Assembly: GCA_025352795.1 (NCBI GenBank)
Contig: JANXSF010000010.1
Location: forward strand, 1-54,128
From: Acidobacteriota bacterium
GTDB taxonomy: Bacteria; Acidobacteriota; Terriglobia; Bryobacterales; Bryobacteraceae
Length of the DNA: 54,128 bases
Reading direction: 5' to 3'
Shown here piece by piece: positions 8,302 through 17,019 of the stretch. The first letter of the stretch is position 1. Each line of letters begins with the position of its first letter. Below the pieces are notes generated by a model. That model searched no databases, was not told the origin of the DNA, and saw only the letters and a list, made by a program, of their open reading frames with translations. The position numbers and the translations under genes are program-made.

Positions 8302-8373
8302 TATCCGCAGATTACCCAGATGACAAAAAGAAGTTGCTGAATGTTATCTGCGTTCATCTGCGCCATCTGGATA
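8302..8373. repeat. ATCTGCG-type intergenic inverted repeat
   Basis: An imperfect inverted repeat fills the space between the convergent ends of the aminotransferase and manC genes. Left arm TATCCGCAGATTACCCAGAT starts at 8302; the right arm spans 8344-8373 and contains repeated ATCTGCG/CATCTG units. A related element is at 18332-18406. It would form a hairpin in transcripts from either side, so a role as a bidirectional terminator or REP-like element is likely. Confidence 0.6.
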
Positions 8374-8402
8374 GAAAGCTTTTCAAGAGACGCATACGTA
8401 TC

Positions 8403-9488
8403 CTACAGCAAATCGTCGCGACGCATGGTTTCCAACATCTTCACCACATCAGAAACCTTCTGTGCCTCATTCCGATTGGCGATCAATAAAGCATCCTTGG
8501 TCTCTACAACAACCAGGTTGCTGACGCCTACAATAGCCACCAGCTTTCCGCTGCGCACGTCCACATAGTTCCCTGTGGAATTCACGGCCACTGCCGAACC
8601 GTTCACCACGTTGTCGCCCTTTTCCTTGGCTGCAAGTTCATATACTGCATTCCAACTGCCCACGTCGTTCCAGCCGTAATCGTCACAGGCCAGGCCAATC
8701 ACGTTTTTCGCTTTTTCCATGATGGCCACATCCACGGAGAGGTTGTCGCACAGGGGAAACAGTTTTTTCAGTTGGCTGGCGAAGTTCTTCTCATCGGGCT
8801 GCGGAATTTTCTTCAGGATCTCCGCCGTGTTCGGCAAATGCTCTGCCAGGGACTGCAACACGGTGTCTGTTCGCCAAAAGAACATGCCCGCATTCCAGAA
8901 ATAATTCTTGGACTTCACGTATTGAACGGCCTTCTTCGCATCGGGTTTTTCGTGAAACGAAACCACTGGGATGGGCGCGAGGCTGCCCGCTTTGGTTCCC
9001 TTTGGAAATTGAATGTAACCGTAGCCGGTTTCTGCCCAACGGGGCTCCATGCCCAACACCGCAATGCTGCCCTTTTCCGCCACTGCAAAAGCTGGCTTTA
9101 CGAACTGCAAATAACGTTTGGGATTCTCAATAATATGATCTGCGGGGAACACCCCCATCACCGCGTTGGGATCAATTCTATTTAGCACCTGGGCCACCAG
9201 TCCAATCGCCGGCGCTGTGTTGCGCTGTAGCGGTTCAGCCAAAATCTGATGTGGCGGAACGTCGGGCAACTGTTTGATGATCTCTTTGCGCAACAGATCG
9301 TTGGTAATCACCCAGATCCGTTCCGGCGGCAGCAGTGTCCGTAAACGATCCACGGTCTGCTGGATCAACGTCCGTTCGCCAAAGAAATTCAACACCTGCT
9401 TAGCCGATTTCTTTCTGCTCCGCGGCCAAAAGCGCGTGCCCCGTCCCCCGGCCAAAATCAGCCCGTAGTAATGATTTGTTTTTGCCAT
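8403..9488 (-). CDS. manC: Mannose-1-phosphate guanylyltransferase
   Basis: The 361-residue product makes GDP-mannose from mannose-1-phosphate and GTP. It shows the nucleotidyltransferase signature LILAGGRGTRFWPRSRKKSAKQ, then FPADHIIENP (divalent-metal Asp), GYGYIQFPKG, FHEKPDAKKAVQYV and WNAGMFFW. It has only the catalytic GT-A domain plus a short C-terminal beta-helix part; no phosphomannose isomerase domain is fused. ATG 9488 was preferred to an upstream in-frame TTG (9509) that overlaps the signal peptidase gene. It is the last gene of the minus-strand cluster and supplies GDP-mannose for surface polysaccharides. Confidence 0.9.
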   Translation of the reverse strand: MAKTNHYYGLILAGGRGTRFWPRSRKKSAKQVLNFFGERTLIQQTVDRLRTLLPPERIWVITNDLLRKEIIKQLPDVPPHQILAEPLQRNTAPAIGLVAQVLNRIDPNAVMGVFPADHIIENPKRYLQFVKPAFAVAEKGSIAVLGMEPRWAETGYGYIQFPKGTKAGSLAPIPVVSFHEKPDAKKAVQYVKSKNYFWNAGMFFWRTDTVLQSLAEHLPNTAEILKKIPQPDEKNFASQLKKLFPLCDNLSVDVAIMEKAKNVIGLACDDYGWNDVGSWNAVYELAAKEKGDNVVNGSAVAVNSTGNYVDVRSGKLVAIVGVSNLVVVETKDALLIANRNEAQKVSDVVKMLETMRRDDLL

Positions 9489-9498
9489 GCCAGAAAGT

Positions 9499-10266
9499 TT
9501 AATATCCAATCGGGACAGATTTTACGCGAGAGAACGTCTTTTCCCAGCGTGTCTTGCTGAAAAAATTCATGCCCACGTCAATAAAATGACTGATATCCCA
9601 ACTTACCCAAGCCTCGGTTGGAGCGTCGTAGGACCACCACACGAAAAGGGGTTTGCCAATAATATTTTCACGAGGTACGAATCCCCAAAAGCGGCTATCG
9701 TCGGAGTTGTCGCGGTTATCGCCCATGGCAAAGTAGAAAGATTCAGGAACAACCAATTCGCCATCTTTTACGTGATCTCGCAACATGTCTTTGGCCCGTT
9801 CCCGGTAAGCAGCAAAGTTAGGATCGGGTGGAAAGTTGTCACGATAAACCTGAAGATTTTTATCGGTGTGCTGTTTGTAGCGTTCCTCAATGGGCTTGCC
9901 ATTCAACACTAATTGCTTATCCACAATGCGAATGTGATCGCCAGGAATGCCAATCACGCGCTTCACATAATTTTGAGAAATGTTCAACGGATAACGGAAC
10001 ACAATTACATCGCCACGCTTCACTTCCTCATAGGGAAGCAGCATTTTGCCAATCCCACTGGAAGGCGAATAAGCCAGCTTATCCACAAACATGTGATCGC
10101 CAATCATGATGGTGGTTTCCATAGACGCTGTGGGCACCACAAACGCTTGCACCAAGGTCGCCGTACCGAAAATCAGGATCAGGATATTCATCGCCCAATC
10201 GGCAATCCAATGACGCGGTTCTATGGGGATTTCAGGTTCTTTTTTCTTGAAAAAATCAAGGAACAT
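9499..10266 (-). CDS. lepB: Signal peptidase I (copy 2)
   Basis: This 255-residue membrane protease removes signal peptides from exported proteins. After one membrane span (MNILILIFGTATLVQAFVV) it has the catalytic serine motif PTASMETTIMIGDH, the lysine motif YVKRVIGIPGD, and the conserved MGDNRDNSDDSRFWG. All catalytic residues are present. It follows a second full-length paralogue with only a 22-bp gap, so both are likely made from one transcript. Divergence between copies lies mainly in the N-terminus and loops, which could mean different substrate preferences. Confidence 0.92.
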   Translation of the reverse strand: MFLDFFKKKEPEIPIEPRHWIADWAMNILILIFGTATLVQAFVVPTASMETTIMIGDHMFVDKLAYSPSSGIGKMLLPYEEVKRGDVIVFRYPLNISQNYVKRVIGIPGDHIRIVDKQLVLNGKPIEERYKQHTDKNLQVYRDNFPPDPNFAAYRERAKDMLRDHVKDGELVVPESFYFAMGDNRDNSDDSRFWGFVPRENIIGKPLFVWWSYDAPTEAWVSWDISHFIDVGMNFFSKTRWEKTFSRVKSVPIGY

Positions 10267-10288
10267 AGTAGTCTATTTCTCCGGCAAG

Positions 10289-11098
10289 TCACTCCGGGCT
10301 GGGATAGCCTCGGATCAATTGAAAACTGCGTCGCCAACGGGTTTTAGTGAAAAAGTTTGTAGCCAGATCTTTCACATGATCCATGCTGATACTCGGGCTG
10401 GAAAGTCTGTCTGTAGACGTTTCATAGGACCAATAAATGATCAGCGGTTTGCCAATAATATTCTTTCGCGGAACAAAACCCCAGTAGCGGCTATCCAAAG
10501 AAAAATCGCGATTATCGCCCATCGCAAAAAAGCAGTCATCGGGCACTACAATTTCACCGTTCACCGTGTTGTACTGCAACATTTCTGTGGCTGAATCGTC
10601 AACCCTCATGTTCGGTGCAGATGGGAAGTTGTCGCGGTAGGAATCGTAAAAGTCGGTCTTATGATATTTATACGGTTCATCAATTTTCTTACCATTGCGG
10701 AATAATTGCTTATTCTCCAACCGGATGCGGTCCCCAGGAATGCCGATCACCCGTTTAACAAACGTCAGCTTGATATCGGTAGGCCAGCGAAACACAATGA
10801 TGTCGCCGCGTTTCAACGGGCTATAAGGCAGAAAATATTTGCTCACTTGGCCGGGCGGCGCATAAGCCAATTTGTCCACCAACAGGTGATCGCCAATAAG
10901 CAGCGTATCTTCCATGGACCCTGTAGGGATCACAAACGCCTGTACCAGTGTCGTAGTGCCGAACAGCAATAACAGGACAGTAACTGTCCATTCGGCAATG
11001 GTGTTACGAGGGCTATCTTCGTCGTTCTTGGCCGCCAGCAAATTCTTGGCGATATCGCCAACGCCACCTTGCGGCACTTCCACGCTTACATCTTCCAA
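10289..11098 (-). CDS. lepB: Signal peptidase I (copy 1)
   Basis: The 269-residue paralogue of the next gene has every catalytic motif: PTGSMEDTLLIGDH (serine), FVKRVIGIPGDRIR (lysine) and MGDNRDFSLDSRYWG. A cytoplasmic N-terminus of about 35 residues precedes a single membrane span (VTVLLLLFGTTTLVQAFVI). Similarity to copy 2 across the whole length, same strand and 22-bp spacing point to a tandem duplication. It sits downstream of rnhB and a small membrane protein, the standard context of lepB in many bacteria. Confidence 0.92.
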   Translation of the reverse strand: MEDVSVEVPQGGVGDIAKNLLAAKNDEDSPRNTIAEWTVTVLLLLFGTTTLVQAFVIPTGSMEDTLLIGDHLLVDKLAYAPPGQVSKYFLPYSPLKRGDIIVFRWPTDIKLTFVKRVIGIPGDRIRLENKQLFRNGKKIDEPYKYHKTDFYDSYRDNFPSAPNMRVDDSATEMLQYNTVNGEIVVPDDCFFAMGDNRDFSLDSRYWGFVPRKNIIGKPLIIYWSYETSTDRLSSPSISMDHVKDLATNFFTKTRWRRSFQLIRGYPSPE

Positions 11099-11125
11099 TG
11101 TTGCCTCTTTGGTCCCATTTTACGC

Positions 11126-11431
11126 CTACTCAAACAATAACGCTTTCAGATAGTGAAACAGTTCCACTAAGGACACGTAAACATTCAATAGGCCAAGTCC
11201 AGACAGCGCACCACGAAAATATGGGTTCAACCAGACATCTTCGCTCACCCGCAGCCAATCTTGAATTCCGTTCTGCTGCCAGGTGTCCATCCAGGGATAA
11301 ACCATCAGGAATGCACCCAGTTCAAAACACAAAATAATCCAGGCCAGCCAGCCTAATTTCGCCAACCAACCAATCTTCGGTTTGCCTGGTAATTCGACTT
11401 CTTCCAGTTCGGGATGTTCCTGTTCTGCCAT
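11126..11431 (-). CDS. Small membrane protein of unknown function
   Basis: The 101-residue product has an acidic N-terminus (EQEHPELEEVELPG) and then two probable membrane spans, around residues 25-45 (LAWIILCFELGAFLMVYPW) and 78-95. I do not recognise a family with a known role. Its ATG overlaps the rnhB stop codon (TGATG), which implies translational coupling, and it is followed by the two signal peptidases. The position suggests a role at the membrane linked to secretion, but this is only context. Confidence 0.7.
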   Translation of the reverse strand: MAEQEHPELEEVELPGKPKIGWLAKLGWLAWIILCFELGAFLMVYPWMDTWQQNGIQDWLRVSEDVWLNPYFRGALSGLGLLNVYVSLVELFHYLKALLFE

Positions 11432-12129
11432 CAATCGGCGACCTCGAATTCCTCAAATAAGCTGATTTGCGACGCCACTTGACCACGTTTGAACTTGGCT
11501 TCCGGGCTAACCGCAGCCACTGGCTGATAACCCATTCGATGCTGTGGCGTGGGTCCGAATTCAGCTAATGCGGCCAAATGTTCCGGTGTGCAATAGCCCT
11601 TATGTTTCGCCAAGCCATATTGCGGATACACCACATTCCATTGGACCATAGCAGCGTCTCGCTCCACCTTGGCTAAGATCGAAGCCGCAGCAATAGAACG
11701 TGACCGGGCATCGCCCTTTACTAACGAAAGTTGCTCAATGGGAAGTTCTACGGAAAGGAAATCGAGCAAGGCGTAATCTGCTTTGAGGGGAAGGGAACGG
11801 AGTGCGCGCAAAGTAGCCAGCCGGGATGCTTGGTAAATGTTCAATCGCAGAATGTCCGCTACGCTTGCTGCCGATACGGCATAGCTTGCCGCTTTTGTAC
11901 GGATCTCTACAGCCAGACGCTCGCGTTCTTCAGCCGTCAATTGCTTGCTGTCGTTCAAGCCGCGAATTGGTTTTTGGGGATCCAGCACGGCAGCAGCAGC
12001 GTACACCGGGCCAAATAAACAGCCCCGACCCGCTTCATCGGCGCCAGCAACCACACAGAATCCCGCTTTGTAAGCCTTACGCTCAAAGTAAAGGTTGCAA
12101 GTGTATCGCCGCGCGCCGGCAGCAGTCAC
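11431..12129 (-). CDS. rnhB: Ribonuclease HII
   Basis: The 232-residue enzyme cuts RNA in RNA-DNA hybrids and removes misincorporated ribonucleotides. The signature GADEAGRGCLFGPV holds the first catalytic Asp-Glu; LNDSKQLTAEERERL, KGDARSRSIAAASILAKVERD and HKGYCTPEHL are also typical. A short C-terminal extension after MGYQPV is not conserved. It lies 6 bp downstream of rplS, in the usual rplS-rnhB order. Confidence 0.93.
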   Translation of the reverse strand: MTAAGARRYTCNLYFERKAYKAGFCVVAGADEAGRGCLFGPVYAAAAVLDPQKPIRGLNDSKQLTAEERERLAVEIRTKAASYAVSAASVADILRLNIYQASRLATLRALRSLPLKADYALLDFLSVELPIEQLSLVKGDARSRSIAAASILAKVERDAAMVQWNVVYPQYGLAKHKGYCTPEHLAALAEFGPTPQHRMGYQPVAAVSPEAKFKRGQVASQISLFEEFEVAD

Positions 12130-12135
12130 AGTAGG

Positions 12136-12483
12136 TTACGTGCGCTCTTTCAGACGGGCAGCTTTGCCCTTCAATCCGCGCAGGAAGAACAACTTGGCGC
12201 GGCGTACGCGGCCCGTGCGGACCACATCAATATGATCAATCACCGGAGCATGGATAGGAAAAATACGTTCCACTCCCGTGCCGAAGCTGATCTTGCGAAC
12301 AAGAATACTTTGGCTCATTCCCGCACCGCGACGGGCAATCAAAGTGCCCTCAAACGCCTGCAGGCGCTCTTTTTCGCCTTCCTTGATTTTTACGTGAACT
12401 TTCAATGTGTCACCGGGACGCATTTCAGGGTGATCTGTGCGCTTGTTGGCATCAAAAACTTTCTTCAGTGAAGCGTTGGTCAT
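12136..12483 (-). CDS. rplS: 50S ribosomal protein L19
   Basis: This 115-residue protein has the L19 hallmarks: [48 protein letters not shown] and the basic C-terminus [19 protein letters not shown]. It sits at the 30S-50S interface. Full family length and ATG start. A 50-bp spacer separates it from trmD. Confidence 0.96.
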   Translation of the reverse strand: MTNASLKKVFDANKRTDHPEMRPGDTLKVHVKIKEGEKERLQAFEGTLIARRGAGMSQSILVRKISFGTGVERIFPIHAPVIDHIDVVRTGRVRRAKLFFLRGLKGKAARLKERT

Positions 12484-12533
12484 GAGACGAATTCCTTGCT
12501 ATTAACTACAAACTCTTATTGTAACAGGCCAAA

Positions 12534-13232
12534 TCAAGCGACGGGTGACCCAGGCAACAGATCTGGTCGATTCCTGGCCGTTTTTTCCATGGCTGCCTTG
12601 CGACGCCATCGCCGAATCTCTTCGTGGTTTCCACCCACCAGCACATCGGGCACCTTCCAGCCCCGAAATTCCGCCGGTCGCGTATACTGCGGGCAATCAA
12701 GCAAGCCGGACTCCGTTGAAAACGACTCCTGCACCGAACTCGCCTCATTCCCCAACACCCCCGGCAACAACCGGGCCACAGTATCCACCACTAACGCAGC
12801 AGCCAATTCGCCGCCACTCAAAACAAAATCGCCAATGGAGAGCTCTTCGTCAGCCAAATGCGTGACCACCCGCTCATCCACCCCTTCATACCTGCCGCAA
12901 ATCAGCAGCAATTCTTGTTCCCCAGCCAGCCGACGCGCCACCGCCTGATTGAACAGCTTGCCCTGGGCCGATAACAGAATGATTTTCTGATCGGGCTGCC
13001 GTTCAGGAAAAATCTCTTCCGCTGCCAGGAATATCGGTTCGGCTTTCATCAGCATGCCTTCGCAGCCGCCAAATGGCCGATCGTCCACTGTTTTATGCCG
13101 ATCCGTAGTCCACTTGCGCAGGTCGTGAATCTGAATATCCAACAGCCCACTCTTGGCCGCCCGGGCCACAACACCATGCTCAAACGGACCCCGGAAGTAT
13201 TCCGGAAAAATCGTGAGCAAATGAAATTTCAT
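12534..13232 (-). CDS. trmD: tRNA (guanine-N1)-methyltransferase
   Basis: The 232-residue SPOUT enzyme methylates G37 of tRNAs with SAM. Typical features are MKFHLLTIFPEYF at the start, DRPFGGCEGMLMKAEP, the trefoil-knot SAM site ICGRYEGVDERV, IGDFVLSGGELAA and the C-terminal helix region. It follows rimM with a 4-bp gap. Length is close to normal (about 230-250). Confidence 0.95.
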   Translation of the reverse strand: MKFHLLTIFPEYFRGPFEHGVVARAAKSGLLDIQIHDLRKWTTDRHKTVDDRPFGGCEGMLMKAEPIFLAAEEIFPERQPDQKIILLSAQGKLFNQAVARRLAGEQELLLICGRYEGVDERVVTHLADEELSIGDFVLSGGELAAALVVDTVARLLPGVLGNEASSVQESFSTESGLLDCPQYTRPAEFRGWKVPDVLVGGNHEEIRRWRRKAAMEKTARNRPDLLPGSPVA

Positions 13233-13236
13233 GGCC

Positions 13237-13767
13237 TCAATTCAGTTCCCGCAGACCTTCCGGCAAGGTGGCCCGAATCAACTTCTTTTTCGGGCTGATC
13301 TCAACCAAAATATTCTTAACGTAGGGCACAAGCAAGTTACCTTCCACTTCCAGCAATCCAGTGCCGCTGTTTTCCAGAAACCCGACCACTTTACCAATTG
13401 GCTGGCCACTTTCGGCATCCACCATTTGGCAGCCGATAAGGTCCGAATAGTAGAATGCGCCTTCTTCCAAGGGTGCACGTTCGGATGAACTAACGGCTAC
13501 CTGCCAACCACGAAAGGCTTCGGCATCGTTCATGGAATCCACGCCATCAAACTTGAAAACCAGGCGTGCCTGATGTTGCCAGACTTCTTCTAGTTTGTGC
13601 TTGCCTTTGGGTTTGCCGGTAGGGTCCAACAGCATCACTTCATCCATGGAATCGTAACGTTCCGGACCATGGTCAGATAGGCTATCGGCGACAATTTCGC
13701 CACGGACTCCGCGCGGCCGGATGAGTACGGCTAAGATAATCCAATCGTCGTCAGATTCAGGGGACAG
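13237..13767 (-). CDS. rimM: Ribosome maturation factor RimM, probable CTG start
   Basis: RimM binds S19 and helps mature the 30S head. The domain is plainly complete: DDDWIILAVLIRPRGVRGEI at residues 6-25 is the standard RimM opening, followed by the PRC-like half (YYSDLIGCQMVDAESG, VPYVKNILVEIS). However, no in-frame ATG, GTG or TTG exists between an upstream stop and ATG 13647, and starting there would delete 40 conserved residues. CTG at 13767 has GGAG 7 bases upstream and follows the khpA stop by a few bases, giving 176 residues, normal for RimM. A CTG start is therefore the best reading; ATT in codon 10 is the alternative. Confidence 0.85.
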   Translation of the reverse strand: MSPESDDDWIILAVLIRPRGVRGEIVADSLSDHGPERYDSMDEVMLLDPTGKPKGKHKLEEVWQHQARLVFKFDGVDSMNDAEAFRGWQVAVSSSERAPLEEGAFYYSDLIGCQMVDAESGQPIGKVVGFLENSGTGLLEVEGNLLVPYVKNILVEISPKKKLIRATLPEGLRELN

Positions 13768-13771
13768 AAAC

Positions 13772-14011
13772 CTACTCCAGAATTTCCAGCGTAAAGCGCC
13801 GATTCAACTTGGTCCCCGCTGCACCCAGCAAAGTACGAATAGAACGCGCCGTCCGACCCTGCTTGCCGATCACCTTGCCAATATCCGACGCAGCAACCTT
13901 CAATTCAAACACCGAGGTCTGTTCCCCTTCCACTTCATGAACCGACACCTGCTCTGGGACATCCACTAAAGCCTTGGCAATGTCTTCGATAAGTTCCTTG
14001 ATTTGGGCCAT
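13772..14011 (-). CDS. khpA: KH-domain RNA-binding protein KhpA
   Basis: The 79-residue protein is a single KH domain with the signature [19 protein letters not shown]. KhpA-type proteins bind RNA, often with KhpB, and affect cell division and small-RNA function. The gene lies in its usual place between rpsP and rimM. Its end carries the GGAG that serves as Shine-Dalgarno site for the rimM CTG start. Confidence 0.92.
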   Translation of the reverse strand: MAQIKELIEDIAKALVDVPEQVSVHEVEGEQTSVFELKVAASDIGKVIGKQGRTARSIRTLLGAAGTKLNRRFTLEILE

Positions 14012-14075
14012 GCGAAAAGAATCCTCTTGCTTGGGTCTGAATGCTTGAGTCTGTGGTGCTAGAAGTCTGAATTTG

Positions 14076-14333
14076 TTAGACGGCAGCAGCTGCAGGCACT
14101 GCCGGGTAAGTCTTCAGCAACCGGGTTACCGTAGCAGAAGGCTGTGCGCCGTTCTTGATCCAATGGGCCACGCGGTCGTGATCCAATTTCACTTCGGCAG
14201 GCTGCCGCACAGGGTTGTAATGTCCTAAAACTTCCAGGGCCAATCCGTTACGAGCCCGTTCTTTATCAATCACCACCAAACGGTAGGTCGGCTTTTTCTT
14301 TGCGCCAAATCGCGCCAGTCTGATCATCAGCAT
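14076..14333 (-). CDS. rpsP: 30S ribosomal protein S16
   Basis: The 85-residue product has the S16 motifs [32 protein letters not shown] and [19 protein letters not shown]. It binds 16S rRNA and aids 30S assembly. It lies between ffh and khpA, the classical order. Start ATG 14333 (MLMIRL) or 14327 are both possible; the upstream AAGAGA is better spaced for 14333. Confidence 0.95.
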   Translation of the reverse strand: MLMIRLARFGAKKKPTYRLVVIDKERARNGLALEVLGHYNPVRQPAEVKLDHDRVAHWIKNGAQPSATVTRLLKTYPAVPAAAAV

Positions 14334-14358
14334 GTTATGTCTCTTACTCCAGTATCCA

Positions 14359-15732
14359 CTAAAACTTGAAATTCGCCAGACTACCTGGCATTTTAAACTT
14401 GGACAGCTTCTTGCCCAGCATCCCTTGCCCCTGCAAACTGCCCGTGAAAGCTTTCATCATTTTCCGTGCTTCAGCATACTGCTTCAGCAGGTTATTCACA
14501 TCGTTGACGGTGGTTCCGCTGCCTTTGGCAATGCGACGACGACGAGCCCCATTAATCAACATATGATTATCGCGCTCTTTTGGTGTCATGGAATCAATGA
14601 TCGCCACCACGCGTCCAATTTCTTTGGGATCCACTTTGGCGTTTTTCAGCGCCTTCATCGGGCCAATCTGCGGCAACATGCCCAGCAGTGACTCCATGGA
14701 ACCTAACTTCGCCAACTGCTTCATCTGATCCCGGAAATCGCCCAGCGAGAACTCGTTGTCCATCAGCTTGCGCTGCATTTCCTCAGCAGACTTATTGTCG
14801 ATGTTCGCCTGAATCTTCTCAATGAAGCTGAGTACATCGCCCATGCCCAGAATGCGATTGGCCGCGCGATCAGGATGGAACGGCTCAAACGCATCGGACT
14901 TTTCGCCGATGCCCACAAATTTTAACGGCTGCCCAGTAACCGTGCGGATAGAAAGCGCCGCGCCACCACGGGCATCGCCGTCCATCTTTGTAAGGATAAC
15001 GCCGGTGATGCCCAGGCGTTTATGAAACTCTTCAGCAGACTTCACGGCGTCCTGCCCAGTCATGGCATCGGCCACAAACAGGATTTCCACCGGATTCAGA
15101 CTAGCTTTCAATTCTTCCAATTCCACCATCAACGAATCGTCAATGTGGAGACGACCGGCGGTGTCCACAATCAGGACGTCGCGACCAGTCTGAACAGCTT
15201 CTTTACGAGCACTCTTCGCCAGTTCCAGAGGCTTCGTTTCGCCTTCCACGCCCTGGTAAATGGGAATCTTGATGTCTTTAGCAACGATCCGCAATTGTTC
15301 CCGAGCAGCCGGACGGTAAACGTCGACGGAGACCAGCATCGGAGTGTGCGATTCTTTGGCCAACCATTTTGCCAGCTTGCCGCTGGAAGTAGTTTTACCG
15401 GAACCTTGCAGACCAACGATCATGATGACCGAGGGAGGTTCGTTAGCAAAGCGCAGCCGAGCAGCATGGGTGCCGAGGATTTTGATCAGCTCTTCGTGGA
15501 CAATTTTGACTACTTGCTGACCGGGGGAAAGAGAGTTCAGAACTTCTTCGCCAAGGGCTTTTTCCTTGACAGCTTCGAGCAGTTGTTTGACCACACGGAA
15601 ATGCACGTCTGCTTCAAGAAGAGCGACGCGGATCTCCCGCAACGCGGCTTCCATATTCTCAGCCGTCAATTTCCCTTCGCCGCGCAGGTTTTTGAAGACC
15701 TTCTGCAGCTTGTCGCTTAATGCTTCAAACAT
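14359..15732 (-). CDS. ffh: Signal recognition particle protein Ffh
   Basis: This 457-residue GTPase binds signal sequences and SRP RNA and targets nascent membrane proteins to FtsY. The N domain (residues 1-90) leads into the G domain with P-loop GLQGSGKTTSSGKLA, DVYRPAAREQL, DTAGRLHID and TKMDGDARGG. The C-terminal M domain is present (LGDFRDQMKQLAKLGS, RRRRIAKGSGT). Normal length. It is the first gene of the minus-strand translation/secretion cluster; its promoter should lie in 15733-15846. Confidence 0.96.
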   Translation of the reverse strand: MFEALSDKLQKVFKNLRGEGKLTAENMEAALREIRVALLEADVHFRVVKQLLEAVKEKALGEEVLNSLSPGQQVVKIVHEELIKILGTHAARLRFANEPPSVIMIVGLQGSGKTTSSGKLAKWLAKESHTPMLVSVDVYRPAAREQLRIVAKDIKIPIYQGVEGETKPLELAKSARKEAVQTGRDVLIVDTAGRLHIDDSLMVELEELKASLNPVEILFVADAMTGQDAVKSAEEFHKRLGITGVILTKMDGDARGGAALSIRTVTGQPLKFVGIGEKSDAFEPFHPDRAANRILGMGDVLSFIEKIQANIDNKSAEEMQRKLMDNEFSLGDFRDQMKQLAKLGSMESLLGMLPQIGPMKALKNAKVDPKEIGRVVAIIDSMTPKERDNHMLINGARRRRIAKGSGTTVNDVNNLLKQYAEARKMMKAFTGSLQGQGMLGKKLSKFKMPGSLANFKF

Positions 15733-15846
15733 GTTTGCTTTTATCGGAACCGGGTAAGCGGGTAAACGCGTGTCGGCGGACTACCAGGGTAGACATCTCT
15801 ATTATTGCACGGCGACGAGGCGGTGGGCTTTGAGCTAACTCTGTCA

Positions 15847-16581
15847 TTATGAAATTCTTGCCTTCAATTCTTCAATCGACAATGGTGGTTTTCGCCTGTG
15901 AAGCATCTCGTGGCAGTTCGGGCAAACTGGGCGCAAGTCCCTACTGGCATGAACCTTGTATCTGCGTCCTATCATCGAAAGCGGGGTGAGGTGATGGACG
16001 TGAATGAATCCGACCCCAATATCTCCATAGATTCTTCCAAAGTCGAAGCCGCAAACACTACACATGGCCCCAAAAAGTTTGATGCACTGCCTTCTAGCGC
16101 CAGGATCGCGTTCAAAACGATTGATTTGAATCGTGGTCCTGCCTCCCTCGATTATGTCCAATACTTCCGTTTCGGATGGAAGTAAGTATGCTTCGGAATC
16201 CTTATTTGGTTTCGTTCTGATTTTAGCAACCCATATAAGAAGCGGAACCACTTTGGAAACATCACTCGGGCTATCGAGATCTACATAATACGGTGTTAAC
16301 TTGGCCCATTCGCTCCCCATCGCACGCCGTTTTTCTAATATCGATGAATCACGGCTAGCAATAAGGGCATTCATTGACTCCCAATCCGATTCCTGACAAC
16401 GGAGGTAAACCCTAACCCCATCCCTCCGATGGGTAGCGTATGCGAATTTACCGTTCTTGCCTAGAGAGCAGATACTCTTCGCGTGCTTCATTGAAACATC
16501 CCCTATCTCCGATTGGACGAGAGACACTATTAGATCGCAAACATGTCGGCTTGCTGGTGTTGATTTCTCATGTTGGGTCAT
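15847..16581 (-). CDS. HNH endonuclease domain protein
   Basis: The 244-residue protein ends in a clear HNH nuclease domain, residues about 165-244. It has zinc cysteines in CSVCGFDF, the metal-binding HVHHLTPLS, and DLRPVCPNCHEMLHRR with the last histidine, in the McrA-like style. The first 110 residues form a separate region (KNGKFAYATHRRDGVRVYL) that I cannot assign with certainty; it may be a target-recognition or DUF5655-like domain. Such proteins act as restriction or defence nucleases. It is the first gene of an accessory island next to repeated DNA and toxin-antitoxin genes. No methyltransferase partner is adjacent. Confidence 0.8.
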   Translation of the reverse strand: MTQHEKSTPASRHVCDLIVSLVQSEIGDVSMKHAKSICSLGKNGKFAYATHRRDGVRVYLRCQESDWESMNALIASRDSSILEKRRAMGSEWAKLTPYYVDLDSPSDVSKVVPLLIWVAKIRTKPNKDSEAYLLPSETEVLDIIEGGRTTIQINRFERDPGARRQCIKLFGAMCSVCGFDFGRIYGDIGVGFIHVHHLTPLSMIGRRYKVHASRDLRPVCPNCHEMLHRRKPPLSIEELKARIS

Positions 16582-17019
16582 CGCGCCAATTCTATCAACC
16601 TACTATCCAGAGTTTGAAGAATCAAGGTGATCGGACGACGGGGCTATCTCCGAATCTGGGATCACAAGTGCTTCATCAACGTCTCAATCAATGCGAATCA
16701 ATCAATGCGGAATCAATACGGAATCAATGCGGGACAGACTGGACATTTCTCAGATTCTCCGTCAACTGCTCGCCAGCAAGGAGCCTGTACCCTGTGTCAA
16801 GCACAAACGTCATTGCAATACCCACCAAAGCAAGCTAACGTAAGACCACGATCGACCTCAAAATGCAAATCCCAGCAACAAAAGAAGTCGAGGAATCAAT
16901 GCGGGACAGACTGGACATTTCTCAGATTCTCCGTCAACTGCTCGTCAGCAGGCAGTCCGTCCACCGTGCCAACCACAAACGTAATTGCAATACCCACCAA
17001 AGCGAGCTACCGTAAGACC
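16582..17019. other. Non-coding stretch with tandem repeats
   Basis: No intact gene is visible. 16685-16735 holds four imperfect AATCAATGCG units. From 16721 a 172-bp unit is repeated twice. Frames through it encode fragments such as MRDRLDISQILRQLL followed by stops, which look like remains of a small gene rather than a functional one. Confidence 0.6.

Noticed and set aside
15022-15720. A 232-codon open frame on the plus strand
   Set aside because: It is antisense to ffh, has no ribosome site and its product is Phe/Gln/His-rich; it is a shadow of the conserved gene.
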